Below are positions 48,987 through 58,277 of a stretch of 64,000 bases of DNA, piece by piece (position 1 is the first letter of the stretch; each line of letters begins with the position of its first letter). The translations under genes were made by a program, and so were the position numbers. This DNA comes from Gammaproteobacteria bacterium. Lineage in GTDB: Bacteria > Pseudomonadota > Gammaproteobacteria > Burkholderiales > Nitrosomonadaceae. The stretch spans positions 41,375 through 105,374 of the forward strand of contig JAUIIB010000005.1 of assembly GCA_030431985.1 (NCBI GenBank), given 5' to 3'. The notes under the pieces were generated by a model that was not told the origin of the DNA, ran no database searches, and saw only the letters and a program-made list of their open reading frames with translations.

Positions 48987-49625
48987 TGCTTACTCCTTTA
49001 TCTGACCGTTTATTTCAGCGCCAACGCAAAAAATCACTCGTTTATCTCTCTATTGCTGATCTACAACAAGATTGTACCGCCCTTGTTACAGATCCAGGTT
49101 GGCATGAATAGGTAACGATGACATCGCACCAACGAATGAAACATTTTCCAAGGACAATTGTAAACGTAAAATTGAAATACCTGTTAAATTCATTCTCTCC
49201 TTACCAAAATAGCCACCAAAAACATTAGTATAATCATGGTTATGACTAACTTAAAAAACAACTTTTATTGCCGTTCGGAAATTAAGTAAATCAAATACAA
49301 ACATGGCCCAGTTAAGACTTGTTCTGACAAGCATTTCAAAACTCACCATGACGACAAGGAATTAAAGCGCGATGAATGGCATCAACGCTATTGAATTTTT
49401 AGGAACTTCACAAATTGCATTTATCAGAGCTTAATAACGCCCCTGAGTATATTTTCTATCCGTATATGAAACAGACTAAATTTCGTTTTAATCATCACCG
49501 TAATAACTTCTACCTTGAAATTCTCGGGTGATTGTGTATTAATCCGTGTTAGTTTCCTAGAGGGTGTTGTCGTGATTTATGTACGACACCCCCTTAAGAC
49601 CTAAGAACAATATAAGAGATATATT
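48987..49625. other. Gene-poor stretch between divergent pepA and the HDOD-GGDEF gene
   Basis: 639 bp, AT-rich, no frame with coding features. It must contain the promoters of both flanking genes, though none is clear by eye. A GC-rich hairpin at 49562-49591 precedes the HDOD-GGDEF gene. Confidence 0.5.
49562..49591 (+). other. GC-rich hairpin 35 bp upstream of the HDOD-GGDEF gene
   Basis: GGGTG-(TTG)-TCGT pairs with ACGA-CACCC around a 9-nt loop in an otherwise AT-rich leader, 35 bp before the GTG start. It could end upstream transcription or structure the leader. No family of regulatory RNA was recognised. Confidence 0.35.
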
Positions 49626-51080
49626 GTGAACGACGACCTAACCAAGCGCTTACGGTACTGCACAACACTACCCAGTCTTCCGGCCATAGCGATAAAAATT
49701 ATTGACCTGGCCAATGACCCGGACACCGACATCGGCATATTATGTGATCATATCGTGTATGACCCCGCTTTATCTGCAAAAATATTAAAAATTGCCAACT
49801 CGCCGCTCTATAAAACGCGCAGATCCTCCACTAATGTCCGACAGGCAGTCAGCTTACTGGGAACCCATACCGTTATCGTCATTGCGTTATCCTTTTCCCT
49901 TGCAGAATCATTCATAAAAAACCCCGCACCGAATCCCGCTATCGATAACAACCTATTCTGGCGGCGTGCTATAACATCTGCATTAGCCTCCCGGGCACTA
50001 GGCGAAAAACTGAAAATAACCAATCTAGATGATTTGTTTTTAATCGGATTGCTCCAGGATATTGGCATTCTAATATACAGTACGATTATGCCAGAGACAT
50101 ACGGCTCTGTTTTCGCATCGACAAACGATCACGACATCCTGATTGAAACTGAACGCAAAACATATGAAACCGGCCACGACGAACTCGGGTATATACTGCT
50201 TAAACAATGGCATATTCCCGATAATATTGCTTCAGCCTGCCTGACAAGCCACAATCAACCCGAATCCAATGCGCAGGCGCACACCTTGCACGCCTGCGCT
50301 GCGACAGCACGTTATCTGGCCGATTACTTTTTAACGCCCAACAATTCAGAAAAACTCGATAAGCTATCCAAAAAAGCCCGGAGTTGGCTGAATCTTGATG
50401 AAAAAACACTCGCAGATGTCATCGATATCATGGCAGAAGGACTAGATTCAGTCGAAGATCTATTTGATATCACCATCATTCAGTCATTTGAGCTCTCGGG
50501 CCTCTTAGCGGAGGCCAAAGAATTGCTTACCGTTCACTCGGTCTCCAAAGTAAAAGAGTTGGAAGAAAAATCGTACCGTGATGGATTAACAGGCGCACAC
50601 AACAGAACCTATTTTGACGAAACGCTTAATCAAGAGTTTTCTCTGTCCCGACAACATCACCTGCCTCTCACCATTGTCATGATCGATCTTGATCATTTCA
50701 AAAGAATCAACGATACTTATGGTCACCTCACAGGCGACGGCATGCTTGTCGCTGTAACTCGAACTATTCTAGGGCTGATACGTCAAGACGATACTTTGTG
50801 CAGATATGGCGGTGAGGAATTTGCACTGATACTACCTAACACAACATTAGCAGCGTCCCGTTACATCACATGCCGTTTAAAGGAAGCCATTGCAGCCATT
50901 TCTTACCAGTCAGAAGACAGCTCGGCCATTCGTATAACGACCTCCATCGGCGTTGCTTCTTACATGGAAAACATGCCTCAATTTCAACAACCGAACGATC
51001 TGATAAAGGCAGCTGATTTAGCACTTTATACGGCTAAAAAGAATGGACGCAATAAAATTGTAGAATGGAATGAGCTTTAA
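49626..51080 (+). CDS. HDOD-GGDEF diguanylate cyclase
   Basis: Soluble two-domain signalling protein, 484 residues. An HDOD domain occupies about 10-210 (LPSLPAIAIKIIDLANDP, IVYDPALSAKILKIANSPLY). A helical linker leads to a GGDEF domain from about 320 to the end with the active motif GGEEF and an intact inhibitory I-site, RQDD, five residues before it. It should therefore make c-di-GMP from two GTP and be product-inhibited. The HDOD part presumably senses an unknown signal. It starts at GTG. A GGDEF gene with a sensor part lies 3.4 kb downstream. Confidence 0.88.
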   Translation: MNDDLTKRLRYCTTLPSLPAIAIKIIDLANDPDTDIGILCDHIVYDPALSAKILKIANSPLYKTRRSSTNVRQAVSLLGTHTVIVIALSFSLAESFIKNPAPNPAIDNNLFWRRAITSALASRALGEKLKITNLDDLFLIGLLQDIGILIYSTIMPETYGSVFASTNDHDILIETERKTYETGHDELGYILLKQWHIPDNIASACLTSHNQPESNAQAHTLHACAATARYLADYFLTPNNSEKLDKLSKKARSWLNLDEKTLADVIDIMAEGLDSVEDLFDITIIQSFELSGLLAEAKELLTVHSVSKVKELEEKSYRDGLTGAHNRTYFDETLNQEFSLSRQHHLPLTIVMIDLDHFKRINDTYGHLTGDGMLVAVTRTILGLIRQDDTLCRYGGEEFALILPNTTLAASRYITCRLKEAIAAISYQSEDSSAIRITTSIGVASYMENMPQFQQPNDLIKAADLALYTAKKNGRNKIVEWNEL

Positions 51081-51120
51081 GTTTCTTTTTTGAACATATA
51101 TCAACAAATCAATTCGTTTT

Positions 51121-51963
51121 ATGTATCTTATCATTCAAGGATTAGAAGTCGAGAACAGTGATTTGCGGGCACTTGCAAAACTTGCAGGAGCCAATCAAAT
51201 TGAAAAAATCTCCAGCCAGGCATTCAGACTTAACAACGTACAACGCCAGGAAGGAATAAGCGATTATTGTACAGAAGCCAGTCTTGATTTTGCATTCGTC
51301 ACCATGAATCAACGCTTAACCGATTATAAGCTAATCGCCATGGATATGGACTCCACACTGCTAGCAGTCGAATCTATTGATGAAGTGGCCGACATGCACA
51401 ACATTAAACCTCAGGTCGCAGAAATCACACTTAAAACCATGCAGGGAGAAATCAGTTTTGAGGACAGCCTAACTCAGCGTACTGCATTGCTGCGTGGCCT
51501 GCATGAAGATAGGCTTCAAAAGGTCTTTGACGAGCGTATACGGCTCAATCCCGGTGCAGAAATCCTGTTAAACAAAGCCAAAGCGTCCGGCATCAAAACC
51601 ATGGTCGTTTCGGGCGGTTTTACTTTCTTTACAGACCGTATCAAAGAAAAGCTTAAAATAGATTTTGCGGCCGCCAATACATTTGAAATACAGGATAACA
51701 AACTTACAGGAAAAGTCTTAGGCACCATTATCGGCAGGGCAGGCAAAGCTGAAAAATTAAAAGAGGTATGCGATAAACTCGGCATCACCGGTAAACAAGT
51801 CATTGCAATTGGTGATGGCGCAAACGATCTCGACATGATGGCTGCAGCTGGTGTCAGCATCGCCTACCATGCCAAACCTATTGTACGGCAGCAAGCCACC
51901 TATTCGATTAACCACACCGGCCTTGACAGCGTCATTAATCTGTTTAGTAAACCAAACGATTGA
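51121..51963 (+). CDS. serB: SerB, phosphoserine phosphatase
   Basis: HAD-superfamily phosphatase completing serine synthesis from phosphoserine. 280 residues: a short ACT-like N-terminal region (about 1-65), then the HAD nucleophile motif MDMDST with Asp 75 and acid/base Asp 77, the SGG motif in VVSGGFTFFTD, and GDGANDLDMM. It follows the HDOD-GGDEF gene by 40 bp. The gene ends 12 bp before the stop of the convergent malic enzyme. Confidence 0.95.
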   Translation: MYLIIQGLEVENSDLRALAKLAGANQIEKISSQAFRLNNVQRQEGISDYCTEASLDFAFVTMNQRLTDYKLIAMDMDSTLLAVESIDEVADMHNIKPQVAEITLKTMQGEISFEDSLTQRTALLRGLHEDRLQKVFDERIRLNPGAEILLNKAKASGIKTMVVSGGFTFFTDRIKEKLKIDFAAANTFEIQDNKLTGKVLGTIIGRAGKAEKLKEVCDKLGITGKQVIAIGDGANDLDMMAAAGVSIAYHAKPIVRQQATYSINHTGLDSVINLFSKPND

Positions 51964-51975
51964 CTGTTACCTAAT

Positions 51976-53589
51976 TTAATAATTCGGCTCATACATCAGA
52001 GATTGTATATATCCGTCGAGATTTTCAGGCAATGCCTCATGAACTAATCCTTCTTGAATTACCGTCTGGCATACGGATACAGCAATTGCCCTGGATACAT
52101 CGCGCACATGCTTTAGCGATGGGTATACAGCACCTTTCGCAATTTCAGCGTCCGTCACTTGCCGGGATAATGTTTCCGCTGCAGATAAAAACATCTTTTG
52201 AGTGACTCGCCGGGCAGAACTGGCCAGAACGCCCAGACCGATACCCGGAAAAATATAGGCATTATTACCCTGCCCGGGCTCAAAACGAACATTGTTATAC
52301 TGCACTGGATCAAACGGACTTCCGCTGGCAAAAATAACACGCCCGTCACTCCACCGGTAAGCTTCTTCCGCAGTGCATTCTGTATGTGTCGTCGGATTCG
52401 ATAATGCGATAATTACAGGCCTTTTATTTACCGTTGCCATCTGACGCACTACCGCTTCGGTAAACGTACCGGCCACCCCTGTCGCACCAATCAATACATC
52501 CGGCCTGATACTCGCAATTCCATCAACAAAACTGCATGCTTCATGATCATGAGCAAATTGCTTAATACGTGATTTTACGCTCCCGCGGCTCGATACCACC
52601 AACCCTTCTTTATCTACAAACCAGAGTCTTTCTCTTGCCTGCTGTTTACTCAATCCCGCAGCGCAGAAAGCATCAACCATCAACTCTGCAGTACCGGTTG
52701 CCGCAGAGCCCGTCCCAAGAAACATAATGCTCAAATCAGAAAAGTCTTTTTGTGTTATCCGACATGACGTATAAACGCCTGCTAACGTCACTGCAGCCGT
52801 ACCTTGGATATCATCGTTAAAACAGCATATTTCCGTTCCGTAACGTTCGAGAAGCTTAAAAGCATTGGGAGTTAGAAAATCTTCAAATTGAATTAACGTC
52901 TTTGGAAATCGATTCTGTACCGCATTAACAAATTCATCGACTATGGATAAATAGGCGTCACCTTTTAGGCGCTCATGTGGATAACCCAAATAAAGTGGAT
53001 CCTCACGCAATGAGGGATTATTAGTACCGACATCCAGCATTACCGGCATACAGTATGCAGGAGATATGCCGGCACACGCCACATATAGCGCTGTCTTACC
53101 GATTGAAATACCCATACCGTTGGCTCCAAGATCACCTAAGCCCAATATGCGCTCTCCATCGGTGACTACAATAACCCGAACATCTTTTTCCGGCCAGTTT
53201 TCAAGAACTGTTTCAATCTGCCCGCAATCTTCCGGTGTCAAATAAAGCCCCTGAGGCCGTCTAAAAATATGTGCAAACTCTTTACACGCTTCACCAACGG
53301 TCGGTGTATAAACCAGCGGTAATATTTCTTCCATGTGATCAATCATGGTTCGATAAAACAACCTCTGATTACGCTCAAGCAGTGCGTTCAGAAAAATATA
53401 TTTCTCAATAGCACTACTTTTCCGCCGCATATTTTCGAGTACACGTGCTTTTTGCTTATCGATACTCGATACGCCATAGGGTAATAAACCCCGCAAACCG
53501 TTTTCCTGCCGCTCTTGCCGTGAGAATGCGGTTGATTTCGTGCTCACGGGGTTATCCAATAGCGTTTTTCCGTACAAATTACTCATCAT
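51976..53589 (-). CDS. maeA: NAD-dependent malic enzyme
   Basis: Converts malate to pyruvate and CO2. 537 residues from the paired ATG at 53589/53586; the frame is open 27 codons further, but that extension is not family-like. Motifs: TPTVGEAC, the malate/metal segment VVTDGERILGLGDLGANGMGI, and the NAD-binding GTGSAATGTAEL. Length and GERILGLGDLG fit the MaeA/SfcA class; MaeB-type malic enzymes differ by a fused PTA-like domain, absent here. NAD versus NADP preference is not proven by motifs. Confidence 0.9.
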   Translation of the reverse strand: MMSNLYGKTLLDNPVSTKSTAFSRQERQENGLRGLLPYGVSSIDKQKARVLENMRRKSSAIEKYIFLNALLERNQRLFYRTMIDHMEEILPLVYTPTVGEACKEFAHIFRRPQGLYLTPEDCGQIETVLENWPEKDVRVIVVTDGERILGLGDLGANGMGISIGKTALYVACAGISPAYCMPVMLDVGTNNPSLREDPLYLGYPHERLKGDAYLSIVDEFVNAVQNRFPKTLIQFEDFLTPNAFKLLERYGTEICCFNDDIQGTAAVTLAGVYTSCRITQKDFSDLSIMFLGTGSAATGTAELMVDAFCAAGLSKQQARERLWFVDKEGLVVSSRGSVKSRIKQFAHDHEACSFVDGIASIRPDVLIGATGVAGTFTEAVVRQMATVNKRPVIIALSNPTTHTECTAEEAYRWSDGRVIFASGSPFDPVQYNNVRFEPGQGNNAYIFPGIGLGVLASSARRVTQKMFLSAAETLSRQVTDAEIAKGAVYPSLKHVRDVSRAIAVSVCQTVIQEGLVHEALPENLDGYIQSLMYEPNY

Positions 53590-53961
53590 AACACTCTGTT
53601 TTGTTGAAATTAATCTTGACCAAAAACACCACATCAAGCTGAATTGGGTGTTATCGACTGTTAACCGCATAAATCAGCATCAGGCTGATATTGAACTTTC
53701 CAAATACTTCGCACTCGATAAGATGCATTATTTTTGCACATCAATCGATATAAAGTTATCGTGTCAATATGAATTGTAAACAGTATAATTAGAAAATGGT
53801 GGATATAATCCTTCGGTATCTAATCATCAAATAAACCGTTTGTCACAGACCATCAGCGAGCTTGCTGCGCGGGTAGTGCGATATACTCCAAATACAAATA
53901 AGAGCGATTTGTGTTATTGTCTACCGAAAATGTAACTTAACTTTACTTTATTATTTTATTT
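53590..53961. other. Intergenic stretch between divergent malic enzyme and haemoglobin genes
   Basis: 372 bp, very AT-rich near the haemoglobin start. A plus-strand 79-codon frame here is antisense to the malic enzyme and ignored. No operator was recognised. Confidence 0.45.
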
Positions 53962-54387
53962 ATGAGCCAATCTCCTTTCCCTATTCCTAGCCCAGACTTA
54001 TATACAGAAGAAGAAATATCAACACTTGTCCGCGAATTCTACGCTAAAGCAAGAAAGGATCCGTCACTTGGCCCCATTTTTGAGGAACATGTAATTGACT
54101 GGGACGCCCATTTTATTCAAATGATTAACTTCTGGTCTGCTCAATTACGAGGTACCAGCCGTTTTCGTGGCGCTCCAATGCCTAAACATATCGCCCTACC
54201 CGATTTATCCGCAAAACTGTTTGAACGTTGGCTAGGGCTATTCAAGCAAACCACTAGAGAGCTCGGTAACGCAGCACTTGAGGAACATGCCAATTTGATT
54301 GCCACTTTCATCGCCAACCGGCTTTGGCAAGGCTATCAAATGAGCCATTACCCGGATAAACAACCTGCAGAATTACATAGTTCATAA
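53962..54387 (+). CDS. Group III truncated haemoglobin
   Basis: 141-residue globin of the P-type (group III) class, which includes oxygen- and NO-handling proteins. Visible family residues: YTEEEISTLVREFYAKARKD, LGPIFEEHV, WDAHFIQMINFWSAQL, PKHIALP with the likely proximal histidine, and FERWLGLF. Cytoplasmic. In ammonia oxidisers such globins are often supposed to handle NO, but this is inference. It is a single gene, 115 bp before the next one. Confidence 0.85.
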   Translation: MSQSPFPIPSPDLYTEEEISTLVREFYAKARKDPSLGPIFEEHVIDWDAHFIQMINFWSAQLRGTSRFRGAPMPKHIALPDLSAKLFERWLGLFKQTTRELGNAALEEHANLIATFIANRLWQGYQMSHYPDKQPAELHSS

Positions 54388-54502
54388 TTATCTTGATCAA
54401 ATGAGAGAAAAAGCGGGTGTTTCTATGCCTTTTTCTCAAATTAAAAGCAACGTACTCAACTATAAAGTGTCTTCAGCGATGATTTATTGACAGAGAAAAC
54501 TA

Positions 54503-56149
54503 TTGAAGAGCATTAGAAGCAAAATATTTATTTTCGCTTTATTATCAACACTCATTCCTTCACTTGTGTTGGGACTGCTTTCGTTCCGCCAGAATGAAAA
54601 ACTCATAAATAACAATGTCAAACGTGAATTACGTATCTTGGCAAGTCATGCAAGCCGTGAGTTGGATGCCTGGATTAATCAGAACATCCATGAAGCTAAT
54701 TCTTTAACTTCCGCAAAAATTATTATTGATGCGCTCTCAAATGTAGCCAACATTGACAATGGGTACTTTAAAACATCCCCAGAAATGCTAACGCAATATT
54801 TGCGTGCGCTACATACCAAACTTGAAACCATTCTGGAACTAACCGTTCTCGACACGAATAAAAATATTCTAGCCAGCAGTTCCAAGCATTTTCAGTTGAA
54901 TGAACCTTTCCAAAGCAGCTGGTTGAAAGATAGAATCTCACATAATCCGGTCATTTCACCGCCGCAGCAACATGATCAATTTAACACGGTCACCGTTAGC
55001 ATCGCTTTTCCAATCATATCCTACGATGATTACATTTTAGGCCAGTTAATTCTCACATACGACCTAAAACACATCAAACCCGAGTTAAAAAGCTCACAAA
55101 AAACGTTTCGCGGAGAAATTTTATTAATCGATTCAGGCGGCAACGTTTTACTCGCAAGCCATACCGATGTGACTGATTCCGCCCCGTTCAATGCTTCAAC
55201 GCTGAATTTCCTGAAGAACAATCCTGGAGAATTTATTGCCTTCCAAGATGCCTCTCGTGAAAATGTGCTTGGACTTGCCTATACGGCAGAAAATATACCG
55301 GTAACAGTCGTTGCTGAAAAAAGTCACCGGGATGTTTATGCAGCATGGACGGAACAGCGCGATTTATTTTTTATTTTGGTCGGAATCTCAATATTAATTG
55401 TGGCAAGTATTGCCATATATCTCGGGCATTCTATCGTAACGCCCCTGCATAAATTAATCGAGGCAACGGAACAGATTGTTAAAGGCAACCTCGATATTCC
55501 AATTGCAGAAGTAAAACAACAGGATGAAGTCGGCACGCTCGCACGAATGTTTAACGTCATGACAGAAAAGCTGCGCCAAAGCCAATCCAAGATTTTAGCC
55601 GCTAATAAAGCGATGCAGCAGAAAAATCAATTACTAGAAAAATTATCCATTACGGATGGGCTCACCGGATTATTTAATCGTAATAAACTGAATTTGATCA
55701 TCGAGGATCAGCTACTCAGATTCCAGCGCAACGAACGCCCTTTCTCCATTCTCATGATTGATGTTGATCATTTCAAAGAACTCAATGACAAATTGGGGCA
55801 CGTTGCCGGGGATGAAATACTTGCAACTGTTGCAAAAAACTTAATGCAATCCATTCGGAGTATCGATTTTGCCGCGCGATACGGCGGGGATGAGTTTATT
55901 GTTATTTTAACTGAAACCGCTGTTTCAGACGCGCTGATTACCGCCGAACGTATCCGTGCTCAAACTTCTGAAATTGAATGTAAAGCGATAAACAAGACTA
56001 TAAATGTAACACTCAGTATCGGCGTTATACAGTCCGAATCAAAAGATTCTTCTCCCACCACCATTATCTCACGTGTGGACCACGCCCTTTACAAAGCGAA
56101 ACATGCCGGCCGTAACCAGGCTTATGCCATTCAACCGTCGCAAGGTTAG
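54503..56149 (+). CDS. Membrane sensor diguanylate cyclase (periplasmic sensor, HAMP, GGDEF)
   Basis: 548 residues beginning at TTG. First transmembrane helix about 8-28; a periplasmic Cache-like sensor to about 285 (with LTVLDTNKNILASS and GEILLIDSGGNVLLAS); second helix about 290-312 (FILVGISILIVASIAIY). A HAMP domain follows (HSIVTPLHKLIEATEQI), then a GGDEF domain from about 385 with GGDEF intact and the inhibitory I-site RSID five residues before. It should make c-di-GMP in response to an extracellular signal. It stands alone, with the haemoglobin gene upstream and a 275-bp gap after. Confidence 0.88.
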   Translation: MKSIRSKIFIFALLSTLIPSLVLGLLSFRQNEKLINNNVKRELRILASHASRELDAWINQNIHEANSLTSAKIIIDALSNVANIDNGYFKTSPEMLTQYLRALHTKLETILELTVLDTNKNILASSSKHFQLNEPFQSSWLKDRISHNPVISPPQQHDQFNTVTVSIAFPIISYDDYILGQLILTYDLKHIKPELKSSQKTFRGEILLIDSGGNVLLASHTDVTDSAPFNASTLNFLKNNPGEFIAFQDASRENVLGLAYTAENIPVTVVAEKSHRDVYAAWTEQRDLFFILVGISILIVASIAIYLGHSIVTPLHKLIEATEQIVKGNLDIPIAEVKQQDEVGTLARMFNVMTEKLRQSQSKILAANKAMQQKNQLLEKLSITDGLTGLFNRNKLNLIIEDQLLRFQRNERPFSILMIDVDHFKELNDKLGHVAGDEILATVAKNLMQSIRSIDFAARYGGDEFIVILTETAVSDALITAERIRAQTSEIECKAINKTINVTLSIGVIQSESKDSSPTTIISRVDHALYKAKHAGRNQAYAIQPSQG

Positions 56150-56424
56150 TACATAAAAATTTACAGAACACTATTAGCATACTCAGAAAATCGCGCTACC
56201 CCTGCCCAACCTTTTCAGCTTAATCGTCTCTCCGGCCCAATAAAAAAGCCGCTCACATCACGTTCCATCGTAGCTCAAATACCACCTTGAATAATAAGTA
56301 CTATTTAGTACATAATTTAAGGACAAGAAAACACCGCTAAACACTAAGCGAATAACAACCATTGCACACTAGGCACCTGATATTCCAATGAATTCAAAGA
56401 CTCTAAGCGCATAAAAATAGTATT

Positions 56425-57297
56425 ATGTCTAAAAAATTGGTCATACGCCGCATGACACGCTCTGAAGTTAACGAACTTGTTGAATGGGCTGCATGTGAAG
56501 GCTGGAATCCGGGACTGCATGACGCCGACGCCTTCTGGGAAACCGATCCTGACGCCTTTATTGCAGCCACGTATCATGGCAATTTAATTGGCGGCGGCGC
56601 TATTAGTGCTTATGAAAAAACATTCGGATTTATGGGATTTTTTATCATACGACCCGAATTTCGTGGAAAAGGTCACGGTAATGTGCTTTGGCACGCCCGC
56701 CGCGATCGTCTCCGTTCACGCCTGGAAACAAATGCGTGCATCGGTTTAGACGGTGTGTTTGAGATGCAGAATTACTACGCCAAAGGTGGTTTTGTTTTTT
56801 CGCACCGCAATATACGATTCCACGCCGAAATTCCAGAGAATTATCAATCCCGACCAAGCAATGACACGCATATTGTGCCACTATCATCAGTTTTGCTTGA
56901 AGAGATTGAGGCATACGACCGCTCCTGTTTTCCGGCACGGCGTCGGACTTTTCTTAAAACATGGATTACTCTGCCCGATTCACTCGCACTGGGATATAAG
57001 TATGATGAAGAGCTCAAAGGATATGGCATAGTGCGACGATGCAAAAACGGCTGCAAACTCGGTCCACTGTTTGCAGATAATGCGCGAATCGCCGAATTAT
57101 TGTTCGGTCGTCTGGCTTTATTTGCCGCAGGGGGCCCGCTTTATCTTGATGTACCGGAAAACAACCCTGACGCAATGACATTCGCACAACGACATAACAT
57201 GACCAGCGTATTCGGCTGCGCACGCATGTATCTGGGTTCGCCACCTGTAGTCGCTCACGAACGCATCTTTGGTATTACCACCTTCGAGCTAGGCTGA
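56425..57297 (+). CDS. GNAT-family acetyltransferase with C-terminal second domain
   Basis: 290-residue protein with an N-terminal GNAT domain (acetyl-CoA loop near RGKGHGNVLWHARRD, residues about 80-95) and a C-terminal acetyltransferase-like domain of the YitH type (GYGIVRRC and KLGPLFADN). Substrate not known. The stop codon overlaps the start of the next gene by one base (TGATG), so it is translationally coupled to the PuuE-like gene. Upstream 275 bp hold no gene. Confidence 0.78.
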   Translation: MSKKLVIRRMTRSEVNELVEWAACEGWNPGLHDADAFWETDPDAFIAATYHGNLIGGGAISAYEKTFGFMGFFIIRPEFRGKGHGNVLWHARRDRLRSRLETNACIGLDGVFEMQNYYAKGGFVFSHRNIRFHAEIPENYQSRPSNDTHIVPLSSVLLEEIEAYDRSCFPARRRTFLKTWITLPDSLALGYKYDEELKGYGIVRRCKNGCKLGPLFADNARIAELLFGRLALFAAGGPLYLDVPENNPDAMTFAQRHNMTSVFGCARMYLGSPPVVAHERIFGITTFELG

Positions 57298-58199
57298 TGA
57301 ACGAACGCAATTTGATCGGTTATGGTCCCCAGCCTCCAGATCCAAGATGGCCGGGTAACGCCAGAATCGCAATTCAATTCGTACTCAACATCGAAGAAGG
57401 CGCAGAGTCAAGCGTCCTTAACGGTGACGCTTATTCTGAAGCATACCTGCACGAATTACTAGGACGTCCCGTGCGAGAAAAGCGCGATTTTAGTGTCGAG
57501 AGCATGTATGAATATGGATCCCGCACCGGTGTCTGGCGCATTCTGCAGTTATTTAACGATCGTGGACTACCGCTGACAGCCTTTGCCGTCGGTCAGGCAT
57601 TGGAACGCAATCCCGAAATTGGTGCTGCGCTCGTTGCCGGCAAACATGAGATTGCTGGACACGGCTACCGCTGGCTGGATTACAGTAATATTCCTGAAAA
57701 TATTGAGCGCCGCCATATCCAGCTGACTCTAGAGATCATTGAACGGATTTGCGGTAAACGCCCTGTAGGCTGGTACACAGGTAGATGCAGTACACATACG
57801 CACCGCCTGCTGTCAGAGATAGACGGTATACTCTACTCCTCGGATGCTTATAATGACGATCTACCGTATTGGGTGAACGGCTCGTCACCCAGCCTGATAA
57901 TTCCGTATACACTCGTCAACAATGACGCCCGTTATCTACTACCGAACGGCTTTAGGTGTGGCGACGAGTTCTATCAATCGCTTAAAGATGCCTTTGATTT
58001 ATTATGGCAGGAAGGCGAACAATATCCGAAAATGATGAGTATTGGCCTGCATGGCAGAATCAGCGGGCATCCGGCCCGCGCGATGGCACTTATGCGCTTT
58101 CTCGATTACATTCAGGATTACGATTCGGTATGGATTTGCCGGCGCGAGGAAATCGCCGGGCATTGGATTGCCAAACATCCACCTGTGATACGTACATAA
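57297..58199 (+). CDS. puuE: PuuE-like allantoinase / polysaccharide-deacetylase-fold hydrolase
   Basis: 300 residues of the polysaccharide deacetylase (CE4) fold. The sequence matches cofactor-independent allantoinase PuuE from end to end: LIGYGPQPPDPRWPG, GDAYSEAYLHEL, SMYEYGSRTGVWR, EIAGHGYRWLDY, GWYTGRCS, LPYW, MMSIGLHGRISGHPARA and VWICRREEIAGHW. PuuE opens the allantoin ring to allantoate. No other purine-ring catabolism gene is adjacent. It overlaps the GNAT gene by one base. An unusual partner for an allantoinase, so the true substrate may differ. Confidence 0.82.
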   Translation: MNERNLIGYGPQPPDPRWPGNARIAIQFVLNIEEGAESSVLNGDAYSEAYLHELLGRPVREKRDFSVESMYEYGSRTGVWRILQLFNDRGLPLTAFAVGQALERNPEIGAALVAGKHEIAGHGYRWLDYSNIPENIERRHIQLTLEIIERICGKRPVGWYTGRCSTHTHRLLSEIDGILYSSDAYNDDLPYWVNGSSPSLIIPYTLVNNDARYLLPNGFRCGDEFYQSLKDAFDLLWQEGEQYPKMMSIGLHGRISGHPARAMALMRFLDYIQDYDSVWICRREEIAGHWIAKHPPVIRT

Positions 58200-58277
58200 C
58201 TCATGACGGCACTCCTAAGGCAGTGAACCTATTACTCCCTGCATCATTTTCGAACAAATAATTCCCAAGCTGACTGA

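Noticed and set aside
49562..49591. Hairpin before the HDOD-GGDEF gene as a c-di-GMP riboswitch
   Set aside because: It lacks the conserved GEMM strings; only a simple stem is seen.
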